Translations under genes and position numbers: made by a program
The notes under the pieces: model-generated
Databases searched by the model: none
What the model was told of the DNA's origin: nothing
The model's input: only the letters and a program-made list of their open reading frames with translations
Shown: piece after piece, positions 62,201-64,000 of the stretch
How positions within the stretch are numbered: the first letter of the stretch is position 1
Layout of the letters: each line of letters opens with the position of its first letter
Source: Dryomyza anilis
Taxonomy: Eukaryota > Arthropoda > Insecta > Diptera > Dryomyzidae
DNA: 64,000 bases
Reading direction: 5' to 3'
Assembly (NCBI GenBank): GCA_951804985.1
Contig: OX638132.1
Location: forward strand, 104,026,026 to 104,090,025

Positions 62201-64000
62201 AAAGGTCTTAAAACAATAACGTAAAATTTACAAAAAATTGTAAAATTTACAGAAATTTGTATAAATTAAAAAAATTGGTAAAGTTTACAAAAATTTGTTA
62301 AATTGAAAAATATTAAATTTTTACAAATATTAAATTTTTACAAATATTAAATTTTTACAAAAAAACGATTAATATAAAAATTCATAATTTGTTTATTTTA
62401 CAAAAACTTGTTTATTACCAAAAAAAAAAAAAAATGTAAATTTAACAAGTTTTAACCGTTTTCGGTTCAACTATTGCCAGTTTTAATTTTTTTTTTACTA
62501 TAAAAATTTATCTCATGTTTTACGTAATTCGAATGCATTCCTATGACTTCTGGCATTTCATTGTATATCTTTAGGTGCCAAAAAAAGCACGCCATACTTT
62601 TTTACGTTTGTTATAAGGTTTTCGCAAAAAGTTGTTATGAAACTCATAAAGTATGTTTGTAAAGTTTTGTAATTTGTCAAATAAGTGCCAAAGTTTGTGT
62701 TTAAAAATTAAAAGCATACATTTAGGTGGGCGCTCTTATACAATATATGGGTTTAACAGTTAATTTGGCGTGTTATAGCAAAGATAAAATGCGATACAGT
62801 GCCACTTTAATCACTAGAAGCAATTAAGAGGCTTGATAAGCAAACTTTTTCTTTGAAAATTTTTAAGTATAACTTTAGGCTCCAGTCTCAAAGTTAAGAC
62901 AGCCTAACTTTAGGCTGTAGCTGAATTACTGAAGGCTTTAAGCATACTATCGACATTTAATAAAATTTAAAAACATTTAATAATAACACAAACATGTCTT
63001 AGATCACCATAAATCAGGCTGCCGGCAGCAGCTTAATGTCGCTGCTACGCACTTGCATCAACACTTTGAGTCTCTGCATTGAGTTGCGCAGCAACAACAC
63101 ATCGGATACCGCCGCCTCCAACACCGCATATCCTGCACCAGCGACGCTGAAATTAATTGAAGAAATTCTGCAATATTTGAGCCGACTCATAAATTATGCT
63201 GCCGGCGAGTGCATCGCTTGTCTGCGGCAACTGTTGAAATATTTATTTGGAAGAAATTATGGCAACCGTCAGCAGGACTATTATGGCGCGTTTGTCGAGC
63301 CCTACTTTCGGGCGAGACGACGACGACCGACAGAACAAGTGGCGGCGGCTGTCATAAATTCAAGGCTAACCATGTCGACAAGGACGATGACGCATAATTT
63401 ACTTGGCGCCAAGGACTCGCCGTCTCAATGGGCGCTGCTGGGAGAGCTGCTTGCGAATGGCTTAAATTTTCACAGCTGGCGCGCGGAGCAGGAGGAAAAG
63501 TGTGCGCTGCACATAAAACTCTTTGAGCCGCTCGTAATCAACTGTTTGATGGTGAGTAAAAGAAAGGGAAACAAACTATGAAATTTAAATAAATACAGAA
63601 TGTAGTATTTTTGCATTTGTCATGAATTTCGATAAATACAAAATGTTGCAAAAACAAATATAGGTCGTTGTTTAAATAAATACAACATGTAGTTATTTTG
63701 AATACAATTGTAGTCACATTTTGTAAAGTAATGCAGTAAATTTATGTAGTTATTTTTAATACAAAAACTACATCAAATTAGTAAACACAAATACATTTGT
63801 TTACCGACGTATATTTAAAAGAGATATGTATTTTTTTAAAAAACATTTTTCTTTTTCTTTTTAATATAGTAATTTTTTATGTAACTTAATTTTTTTTTCA
63901 ATTTGGCAGCTCTTCATGAAGTCGAATGCTCGCGTGCAGGCGCCCATACTGGAACTGCTCTCACTGCTGCTGGATCTCAACGTTAAATACAGCATCCTGG
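8574..64000 (+). CDS. huntingtin (htt), N-terminal two thirds, 3' partial
   Basis: Model: join(8574-8641, 8735-8992, 9055-9271, 11990-12119, 22470-23498, 24771-25439, 39904-40326, 40425-41440, 47894-48583, 54017-54472, 57628-57811, 61330-61589, 63003-63551, 63910-64000 and on), about 2,013 codons with matching phases. Huntingtin is a very large HEAT-repeat scaffold acting in vesicle transport, autophagy and spindle orientation. Identity rests on collinear matches to the vertebrate protein: VRMSAEENLNRIFRALEG, GEIKRNGNQRSLRICLNLFA, DAPLL..ICARFLLAG, LRLCYHNKYWLVQNKYAEV, LIGDDDFRVREHAADCLCRF and HIKLFEPLVINCL. The start ATG (CAAC ATG G) fits fly consensus. Only about 24 residues precede the first conserved block, and there is no N17 helix, polyQ or polyP, as in Drosophila. 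Low-complexity insertions in exons 5-8 make the protein longer than its human counterpart over this region. Confidence 0.93.
8735..8992 (+). CDS. htt exon 2 (first HEAT block)
   Basis: Acceptor TTGTATGCAG. Encodes QKEKIACFQHIAECILSAPL through VRMSAEENLNRIFRALEG to YGEIKRNGNQ, closely similar to human residues of about 85-150. Donor GTTAGT is non-consensus at position 3, but joins in phase. Confidence 0.92.
9055..9271 (+). CDS. htt exon 3
   Basis: RSLRICLNLFAYYAPQVKEK to LTDSETCKLLE. Aligns with the human [20 protein letters not shown] block. Donor GTACAT at 9272. Confidence 0.92.
9672..9849. mobile_element. palindromic MITE-like element
   Basis: The left arm (ATCGGATATCGTGCAATCC..., from 9672) and right arm (ending at about 9849) are inverted copies sharing CTCAATCATGAACAAA and TTCCGTCGGAAT words. 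Two short near-palindromes (TTCCGTCGGAA) lie inside the arms. The AT spacer is about 50 bp. Confidence 0.7.
10551..10792. mobile_element. 242-bp MITE with perfect 23-bp terminal inverted repeats
   Basis: ATATCGTCGTTGTAGAACG at 10551, extending to 10573 without mismatch, recurs inverted at 10770-10792. The inside is AT-rich and non-coding. Flanks show no clear target duplication. Confidence 0.82.
11990..12119 (+). CDS. htt exon 4
   Basis: VFMMNIGVECAVKRRCSSQN to KHGLNKVI plus one base before GTAAGT. Corresponds to the human [20 protein letters not shown]-type block. In-frame upstream and downstream sequences are not conserved, which supports these borders. Confidence 0.88.
12120..13290. other. 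htt intron 4, 5' part
   Basis: No gene seen. AT-rich, apparently single-copy sequence with A-rich runs; nothing else is supported. Confidence 0.5.
13290..13780. repeat. diverged tandem repeat, family also at 41640-41905
   Basis: Two to three diverged units of about 190 bp share words such as TTTGATAACCTGCTATACAA, ATGCCGAAAATAT and AAATGCCAGAAATATTGTC. A single related copy lies in htt intron 8. The long open frame it contains (13362-13772) is explained by the repeated TA-poor units, not by a gene. Confidence 0.6.
13837..14041. mobile_element. palindromic element, about 205 bp
   Basis: The arms carry TCTCGGATAATTTGTTTTTT and CAACAACATTTTTCAAG, and are repeated inverted on the right (CTTGAAAAATGTTGTTG then AAACAAATTATCCGAGA). 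Loop about 25 bp. Terminal words are TTTTTTGGA and TCCAAAAAAA. Confidence 0.78.
14042..14814. other. htt intron 4, unassigned stretch
   Basis: AT-rich, non-coding. No feature recognised apart from a T-run near 14170. Confidence 0.45.
14815..16290. repeat. 19-bp minisatellite array, copy 1 (htt intron 4)
   Basis: About 75 tandem copies of TTTTTCACTAAAAATTCAA with variants (TTAA for TTCAA, CTTCACT for TTTCACT, AATAAA for ACTAAA). Each unit contains the near-perfect palindrome AAAAATTCAATTTTT. Variant units come in the same order at about 15145-15235 and 15608-15700, so a higher-order period of roughly 460 bp is present. The same monomer and orientation fill intron 10 at 54640-57520. Confidence 0.95.
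16300..17965. other. htt intron 4, apparently single-copy segment
   Basis: More balanced base composition than its surroundings, with CA-rich and CAACAGCAACA-like stretches (17090-17180, 17580-17640). It holds an unbroken 206-codon frame at 16415-17035. Its product resembles no family I know and is rich in Thr, Pro and His, as expected from CA-rich DNA. No splice context joins it to htt, so I do not call a gene. Confidence 0.5.
18708..20207. mobile_element. hAT-like non-autonomous DNA transposon inside the SINE
   Basis: Begins CAGGTTCCCAACC and ends GGTGGGGAACCACTG, which are inverted termini of the CAGTGGTTCCC type seen in hAT elements, with GTCGCGACC-like sequence just inside the right end. 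SINE sequence flanking both sides ends or begins with TAGAGTA, consistent with an 8-bp target duplication plus small changes. No transposase frame. Confidence 0.65.
18970..20107. mobile_element. diverged copy of the TIR element found at 33839-34235
   Basis: The right half (about 19815-20107) parallels 33925-34234 over 280 bases, including TTATTTTGTGATA, GCATGTCGAAACCGTGCGA and the end TTTGTAGAACAGTGT. The left end (AAGGATTTTAATATGGAATG) is recognisable near 18975, though its outermost bases have decayed. A longer centre, with GGTTCCGATTCTGG-like words, distinguishes it. It sits inside the hAT-like element. Confidence 0.65.
20500..21115 (-). mobile_element. mini-me/DINE-1-like fragment
   Basis: In reverse orientation the sequence starts TATACCCTACACT, then reaches a GTCTGTCCGTC microsatellite (20937-20978 on the + strand as ACAGACAGACGG) and the AAGTATATATATTCTTGATC block shared with 38080-38826. 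The other end is not resolved. Confidence 0.6.
21355..22036. other. htt intron 4, unassigned stretch
   Basis: AT-rich, non-coding. Nothing else recognised. Confidence 0.45.
22037..22258. mobile_element. 222-bp MITE with CTACACCCAGAAAAAAT termini
   Basis: Perfect 17-bp terminal inverted repeats (CTACACCCAGAAAAAAT at 22037; inverse ending at 22258). The inside is AT-rich and repeats TAGTATTTAATGG and AATGGTATTTT words. Termini of the ACACCCAGAAAAA kind are common among insect MITEs. Confidence 0.85.
22470..23498 (+). CDS. htt exon 5 (conserved block plus long low-complexity insert)
   Basis: Acceptor CATTTGCAG. The start, LLLADQQANTILGALGFLRI, and then QIIEVFDYCLHLLSISHTSN with INASLEVINAILQAID, match the human LILGVLLTLRYLVPL and [20 protein letters not shown] blocks. 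Between and after these lie Ser/Ala/Thr-rich and Thr/Gln/Asp-rich sequences of about 250 residues with no human counterpart. Ends in DDVDEHDNDDE plus G before GTAAAG. Confidence 0.88.
23499..24770. other. htt intron 5, 1.3 kb
   Basis: Holds the foldback family at 23957-24530, including the symmetrical module at 24125-24435, and an arm of the 841-1096 family at 24529-24595. The rest is AT-rich and unassigned. Acceptor AACACTAG at 24770. Confidence 0.7.
24125..24435. mobile_element. 311-bp foldback module with perfect 27-bp ends
   Basis: The bases at 24125-24151 and 24409-24435 are exact inverted repeats containing CTTGTCATGCCAAAAGGGCG. The arms continue with fewer matches for about 110 bp each (AAGATAAAATAGTG, TTGTTTGTTTTCAA). 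The centre contains CATTAATTTGCCATTTG. The longer left neighbour from 23957 carries the ATATCGTCACTATCATGCC terminus. Confidence 0.85.
24771..25439 (+). CDS. htt exon 6 (acidic low-complexity exon)
   Basis: About 223 codons opening HKTTLPRCTNVGKQQIKYPK. Includes an acidic run, NDDDDADEEDEEEDDDD (about 24968-25018), then Ala/Thr/Asp/Ser-rich sequence ending GSFFNNLLTHPSTG before GTAAGC. Codon phase fits both neighbours and the frame is open throughout, although no sequence conserved in vertebrates is recognised. It occupies the disordered region that separates HEAT blocks in human huntingtin. Confidence 0.8.
25440..26617. other. htt intron 6, 5' part
   Basis: Apparently single-copy intron with GATGATG- and TGTGTG-type simple stretches. 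No gene or element recognised. Confidence 0.5.
26618..26785. repeat. imperfect inverted repeat, MITE-like
   Basis: CCAATGAAAAAAAGGT at 26620 and its near inverse ACCTTTTTTCAATGG at 26771 bracket 135 bp in which CACCAAAAAA and TTTTTTGGTGC form an inner inverted pair. Weak evidence because the sequence is A/T-run rich. Confidence 0.45.
26956..27119. mobile_element. 164-bp MITE-like inverted repeat
   Basis: Left arm CTATAGAGAAATTAGCTAGAG and onward (26968-26996) is matched by an inverted right arm (about 27078-27105). The arms are about 40 bp with a few mismatches and end in AAGGCTCG/CGCCCTT. Confidence 0.75.
27354..27638 (+). mobile_element. tRNA-derived SINE, complete copy
   Basis: Starts GTAGCCGCGGTAGCTCAGTA, box B-like CCCCGGTTCAAGCC, and then the family body (TAAATGGCAAACCTACGAGA; AAACTGTAGGTCCCACCAC). 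Ends in ACTATTATGATT. Flanked by the 8-bp direct repeat ATAAAACA (27346-27353, 27639-27646). Confidence 0.88.
27647..29356. other. htt intron 6, AT-rich repetitive stretch
   Basis: Non-coding. Contains recurring ATGTGTAAAATTAAACAT-like words at 28370-28560 with inverse relatives at 29050-29110, and a short GC-richer patch with GAGCGCGCTCG at 28200-28290. These may belong to one decayed element, but I cannot define its ends. Confidence 0.45.
29357..30359 (-). pseudogene. Tc1/mariner-superfamily transposase, DD37E type, decayed
   Basis: On the minus strand the 190-codon 3' frame (29929 to 29357) reads MDDETYVLSDF, LVWQAICSCGKRS, FWPDLASCHYSKAVL and NPPNCPELRPIERYWALVKR. Aspartates in MDDE and WPDLA and the glutamate in PIERYW are the catalytic triad, with 37 residues between the second and third (DD37E). 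The 5' part, from an ATG at 30359, shows a helix-turn-helix-like region (GTGQKKGSGDRNKAKTVV) with an early in-frame stop, a frameshift and a TAA just before MDDE. It is therefore broken. Clear terminal repeats were not found. Confidence 0.82.
30400..31146. other. htt intron 6, GC-richer unexplained block
   Basis: From about 30470 to 31010 composition rises and words such as GAGCGCTCG, GCGCTCGAA and AGCGAGCGCG recur, resembling 28200-28290. It could be the remains of a retroelement terminal repeat, but no coding or paired LTR is visible. Ends near TTCCACTTTACCCTAG at 31123-31138, which mirrors AAAGTGGGACATAGGG at 27135. Confidence 0.35.
31150..32481. other. htt intron 6, apparently single-copy segment
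   Basis: Balanced composition from 31340 to 31760 with CAACAACAGGAGCAACAACA-like sequence, a (CA)n run at 31857-31872, and GGATGGAT repeats at 32170-32210. No gene recognised. Confidence 0.5.
32484..33731 (-). mobile_element. rosa-type DD41D mariner element, nearly complete
   Basis: 1,248 bp bounded by imperfect terminal inverted repeats (left AAAGGGTTTTTAAATAAG, right CAGGGTTTTTCAAATGGG when read inward, both followed by CGCTACA) with TA on each side (32482-32483, 33732-33733). This is the TA target duplication of Tc1/mariner elements. The transposase lies on the minus strand inside. Rosa elements of this catalytic type are known from dipterans, first from Ceratitis rosa. Confidence 0.9.
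32664..33718 (-). pseudogene. DD41D mariner transposase with N-terminal frameshift
   Basis: The 285-codon frame 33521-32664 contains IIFSDEAHFWLNGFVNKQN, FQQDGATSHTANATINLL and DLTPLDYFLWGNVKS. The second and third aspartates (QQDGA and PLDYF) have 41 residues between them, which defines DD41D. The N-terminal piece (TSQQRVEIIKIYYRNSES) is in another frame at 33521-33718 and overlaps the sequence encoding KFGVSGLNRSTIERLVETF, so a small deletion with a frameshift has broken the DNA-binding region. The catalytic part is intact, which suggests a fairly recent insertion. Confidence 0.9.
33839..34235. mobile_element. 397-bp inverted-repeat element with 11-bp flanking duplication
   Basis: Terminal inverted repeats start ACACTGTTCTACAA (33839) and end TTGTAGAACAGTGT (34234), with GGTTTCATTCCAGATT paired inside. 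Flanks carry the perfect 11-bp direct repeat ATATATCAATT (33828-33838, 34236-34246). No transposase. A second, longer copy is at about 18970-20107. Superfamily unassigned. Confidence 0.85.
34247..34937. other. htt intron 6, unassigned stretch
   Basis: AT-rich non-coding sequence; no feature recognised. Confidence 0.45.
34938..35235 (+). mobile_element. tRNA-derived SINE, diverged copy
   Basis: The tRNA-like head is decayed (CAGGTTCAACCCTG survives as box B), but the body matches the family closely: ACATTTTTCTATACAGCGCT, GAGTAAAACATTGCCTATGA, CGTTCGGATTCGGC. Ends in ACTATTATTATT. Confidence 0.8.
35236..36178. other. htt intron 6, simple-repeat-rich segment
   Basis: Contains TGTGTG/CACACA runs (35405-35510, 35582-35670, 35763-35782) and no recognised gene. 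The short open frames here are products of the dinucleotide repeats. Confidence 0.55.
36179..36482 (+). mobile_element. tRNA-derived SINE, best-preserved copy
   Basis: Head CGTAGCCGCGGTAGCTCAGT with TTAGTGCGTTGGACTGCGAG and CCCCGGTTCAAGTCT (A and B boxes), body as in the other copies, and tail ACTATTATTATT. Flanked by the direct repeat ATATGACT (36171-36178, 36483-36490). Confidence 0.9.
36491..37262. other. htt intron 6, unassigned stretch
   Basis: AT-rich intron without a recognised feature. Short words such as ATTTGTAAGAT and GATGGTTGC recur at 37040-37160. Confidence 0.45.
37263..37474 (-). mobile_element. tRNA-derived SINE, minus-strand copy
   Basis: Read on the minus strand it begins TGGCTCAATTGGTTAGGGCG and CCGAGTTCGATCC (A and B boxes, closer to a true tRNA than the plus-strand copies), runs through the family body (CGCTACATCCCGGCAGTCAT), and ends in an ATTATAATCATTATAA-type tail. 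Confidence 0.82.
37734..37960. repeat. third copy of the 3507-4050 dispersed repeat
   Basis: ACAACCAACTTCATTCGGTT is followed by AAATTGTTTGATGG and AAATTGGTTGCAGTCC, the same order as in the ABCH intron. Single copy here. Confidence 0.65.
38080..38826 (+). mobile_element. mini-me/DINE-1-like element
   Basis: Opens TATACCCTACACCTATGAGG and closes AAAGGTGTAGGGTAT plus a TAGTCGGGCCCGACCGACTA palindrome. Near the start is AAGTATATATATTCTTGATC and then the microsatellite (GTCT)n merging into (CTTGCTGT)n at 38216-38287. This pairing of a TA tract with GTCY repeats is characteristic of mini-me elements, a dipteran family related to DINE-1/Helitron sequences. No coding capacity. Confidence 0.8.
38827..39903. 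other. htt intron 6, 3' end
   Basis: Apparently single-copy, with CA-rich and GACAGACAG-containing sequence (39100-39250) and a GTCGTCGTC stretch (39450-39475). Acceptor CTGCTTTAG at 39903. Confidence 0.5.
39904..40326 (+). CDS. htt exon 7 (low-complexity, 3' end ambiguous)
   Basis: ESMTKLFRSSPAAPKITTSK through SLSADTLSLVSFASSNQRPT to SDEEQTTHPQSTLRRRTTN. Thr/Ser/Ala/Pro-rich and probably disordered. Two in-phase donors exist: GTCAGT at 40327 (used here) and GTACGC at 40300. The frame hits TAA at 40335, so the exon must end before that. Confidence 0.72.
40425..41440 (+). CDS. htt exon 8 (conserved block, Ser-rich insert, HEAT block)
   Basis: LDAPLLNVDIGSIFEQPIVY to ICARFLLAGT with TTRVSIKNLSLCVVAQCVRL matches human [20 protein letters not shown] and RVSVKALALSCVGAAVAL. 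A Ser/Asp-rich stretch with SPPPRPPKRFKSLRRKFEKL and a basic patch follows. QQIVDVLLFYTHVDPILRGG then matches human [20 protein letters not shown]. An alternative acceptor at 40391 would add 11 codons (exon from 40392) and also fits phase. Donor GTAGGA at 41441. Confidence 0.85.
41640..41905. repeat. copy of the 13290-13780 repeat
   Basis: CTTGCTATACACTTCCCAAA, TTCTGTGTTTGTCGAAAATA and AATGCCAGAAATTTTGTCTC parallel the intron 4 units in the same order. Confidence 0.6.
41915..42300 (+). pseudogene. mariner (irritans-like) transposase fragment
   Basis: Broken frames give ELTPSKVMLCAWWNWKRIV, then INRKDVVFHHISLMTRQTFG, then RPPYSPDLTPFGDHLFR, then LVQCFADKTQKF. These are the LTPRKVMLCVWWDWKG, VVFHQDNARPHTSL, HPPYSPDLAPSDYHLF and QFFADKDQKF landmarks of DD34D mariner transposases, in order, with stops and indels. 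Downstream it runs directly into LINE sequence. Confidence 0.72.
42320..43140 (+). pseudogene. non-LTR retrotransposon (LINE) reverse-transcriptase fragment
   Basis: SYTTGVFPSCWKVANVLPVP, NPANYRPIVICSALSKEMKS and LVNYLEHNELISDRQYGFR are the fingers/palm entry motifs of a jockey/CR1-like reverse transcriptase. Further down NSFFSRTVRL, then PASVFPTFF and FTDTTPSFPPSNL are the C-terminal end of the same type of ORF2. Most of the protein between them is missing and there are stops, so this is a dead fragment. Confidence 0.78.
44672..45311. mobile_element. 640-bp long palindrome (foldback element)
   Basis: The sequence from GGCTCAGTATTAGAG at 44672 is mirrored to CTCTAAGGC...AATTGAGCC ending at 45311. 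Arms of about 290 bp share CATGAGTTTTACAATAAAAA, TTTTAAAAACGTTTTTGTA, CGAAACTGATG and GTAGCATGC words in inverted order, with roughly 85-90 per cent similarity by eye. The loop is about 30 bp (44965-44995). No coding potential; target duplication unresolved. Confidence 0.85.
45370..46100. repeat. two tandem units related to mini-me-like inner sequence
   Basis: TTGGAATATATATCCTACAG occurs at about 45530 and 45900. It is followed each time by CACGCCCATTTTTA- or ACGCCCATTTTTAATG-type sequence and by CCAGATTGGWCAAAGGGGA with GGCACCTCCCATA. Sequence of this style also occurs inside 38300-38660. Confidence 0.65.
47894..48583 (+). CDS. htt exon 9
   Basis: GLQDDIHTVVIHALNAFDKA opens a HEAT helix pair, a Gln/Thr/Ala- and Asp/Glu-rich insertion follows (KDKDNERKDENEEAAALTAD), and LLLNKLRLCYHNKYWLVQNK with YAEVISNLNYAVLREFY matches human [34 protein letters not shown]. 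Acceptor CTTTTTAG, donor GTAAGT. Confidence 0.9.
49310..50200. repeat. CGTGC- and GGAACCG-repeat zone with inverted structure
   Basis: GTGCGTG/TCGTGCGTG words cluster at 49310-49435 and 50040-50190. Between them CCCACATTTTTTAATAACG (49537) mirrors CGTGATTAAAAAATGTGGG (49884), and GATTCTTTGCGG mirrors CCGCAAAGAACC, with many GGAACCGGAACC units. A foldback-type element is likely. Similar GGTTCCGATTCTGG words occur at 19158-19260. Confidence 0.55.
51190..52170. repeat. AAACATAATATGTTT repeat zone
   Basis: Near-palindromic AACATAATATGTTTGG and its variants recur at least eight times at 51210-51440, often with GGTGGGAA or GATCTAAACATA, and again at 52090-52160. Units are short (about 25-40 bp) and irregular. 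Confidence 0.6.
52930..53880. repeat. AACGTAGTAAAATT repeat zone
   Basis: ACATAGTAAAATTAAATAG and ACGTAGTAxAATT words recur at 52944, 53105-53150 and 53340-53550. Inverse forms (TTCAATTTACTACGTT) lie at 53063 and 53859. This looks like an inverted-repeat element with decayed inner copies; ends are not exact. Confidence 0.5.
54017..54472 (+). CDS. htt exon 10
   Basis: TSFLDELLQLIGDDDFRVRE with HAADCLCRFIIQNA matches human [29 protein letters not shown]. A QQQQ run follows. EEKLLARVLYRLTNKLMELN parallels the human NNLSRVIAAVSHELI block. Donor GTGATT is non-consensus at positions 5-6 but joins in phase. Confidence 0.9.
54473..57627. other. htt intron 10, 3.2 kb
   Basis: Almost wholly the 19-bp minisatellite array; about 160 bp at the 5' end and 110 bp at the 3' end are unique. 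The acceptor TCATCAG at 57621-57627 is preceded by a T-rich tract. Confidence 0.85.
54640..57520. repeat. 19-bp minisatellite array, copy 2 (htt intron 10)
   Basis: About 150 tandem copies of TTTTTCACTAAAAATTCAA in the same orientation as the intron 4 array. Variant blocks recur in order: TTCATTAAAATTAAAATT at about 55045 and 55660 (spacing about 610 bp), and a divergent block with TATTTTCACAAAATTCAATT at about 56790 and 57225 (spacing about 440 bp). These show amplification of multi-unit blocks. No coding potential. Confidence 0.95.
57628..57811 (+). CDS. htt exon 11
   Basis: FGIIYTLKLLLKHFNFVDYQ to NDLIDVTGKLMA plus a base before GTAAGT. Matches the human block around HQDALILAGNLLAA. Confidence 0.88.
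57812..61329. other. htt intron 11, 3.5 kb
   Basis: Holds the ATATGCAAAATAAAA repeat zone (58840-60080). The 3' third (60380-61200) is more balanced and apparently single-copy, with a GTTGGTTGGTTGG run near 61050. No gene recognised. Confidence 0.6.
58840..60080. repeat. degenerate ATATGCAAAATAAAA repeats
   Basis: ATATGCAAAATAAAA and close forms recur dozens of times, densest at 59455-59520 and 59640-59850, with irregular 14-20 bp spacing and much degeneration. No inverted ends are seen. Confidence 0.75.
61330..61589 (+). CDS. htt exon 12
   Basis: GYFVSNSNNAQQQQLLDSLL, then MKLLNIYYHIFSNQKPLLFA and VYVKLYGMLKSSHESYK, matching human LFSHLLKVINICAHVLDDV and YLKLHDVLKATHANYK. Intron phases match on both sides; donor GTGAGT. 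Confidence 0.9.
61590..63002. other. htt intron 12, 1.4 kb
   Basis: From 61780 to 62460 it is a degenerate TTTACAAAAATTTGTAAAA repeat. The rest is AT-rich without recognised features. The acceptor is ATGTCTTAG. Confidence 0.65.
61780..62460. repeat. degenerate AAATTTACAAAAATTTGTAAA repeat
   Basis: Words AAAATTTACAAAAA and ATTTGTAAAATTTAC alternate about thirty times with irregular spacing. Each pair is self-complementary (TTTACAAA/TTTGTAAA). TACAAATATTAAATTTT is repeated three times at 62318-62360. Confidence 0.75.
63003..63551 (+). CDS. htt exon 13
   Basis: ITINQAAGSSLMSLLRTCIN, then LKLIEEILQYLSRLINYAAG and CLRQLLKYLFGRNYGNRQQD, match human FLRSALDVLSQILELAT, VEEILGYLKSCFSREP and VQQLLKTLFGTNLASQ. 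HIKLFEPLVINCLM matches human HIRLFEPLVIKAL. Donor GTGAGT at 63552. Confidence 0.93.
63910..64000 (+). CDS. htt exon 14, cut by the window edge
   Basis: LFMKSNARVQAPILELLSLL and LDLNVKYSIL match human [20 protein letters not shown]. Continues beyond 64000. Confidence 0.9.

Overview
The window is nuclear DNA from a fly, most likely a higher (schizophoran) dipteran. The signs are AT-rich DNA with GT-AG introns, huge introns packed with short inverted-repeat elements, a tRNA-derived SINE with an (ATT)n tail, a dipteran mini-me/DINE-1-like element with GTCT/ACAG repeats, and a rosa-type DD41D mariner. The species cannot be named from sequence alone.

Two genes are recognised, both on the + strand. 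From 1746 to 6986 lie nine exons of an ABCH half-transporter, a likely orthologue of Drosophila CG9990 (snustorr, snu); its 5' end lies outside the window. After a 1.6 kb intergenic gap, huntingtin (htt) starts at 8574 and runs beyond the right edge. Fourteen exons (the last cut by the edge) give about 2,010 codons, equivalent to roughly the first 1,470-1,500 residues of human huntingtin. As I recall, CG9990 and htt (CG9995) are also close together in Drosophila, so the order looks like conserved synteny. The protein has no N-terminal polyglutamine or polyproline tract. Instead, exons 5-8 carry long low-complexity insertions (Thr/Asn/Ala-rich and Asp/Glu-rich) between conserved HEAT-like blocks.

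Most of the window is intron. Introns 4 (10.3 kb), 6 (14.5 kb), 8 (6.5 kb), 9 (5.4 kb), 10 (3.2 kb) and 11 (3.5 kb) hold repeats. A 19-bp palindromic minisatellite occupies about 1.5 kb of intron 4 and again about 2.9 kb of intron 10, in the same orientation. Intron 4 also has a stack of transposons nested inside one another (17966-21354). Intron 6 has a decayed DD37E-type Tc1/mariner, a nearly complete DD41D mariner, SINE copies, a 397-bp inverted-repeat element with an 11-bp flanking duplication, and a mini-me-like element. Intron 8 has a mariner fragment, a LINE reverse-transcriptase fragment and a 640-bp palindrome. Introns 11 and 12 hold simple AT-rich degenerate repeats. No CRISPR, rRNA, functional tRNA or prokaryotic feature was seen, and I found no convincing new multi-gene system. 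The most distinctive observations are the shared satellite, the nested stack and the variety of palindromic elements.
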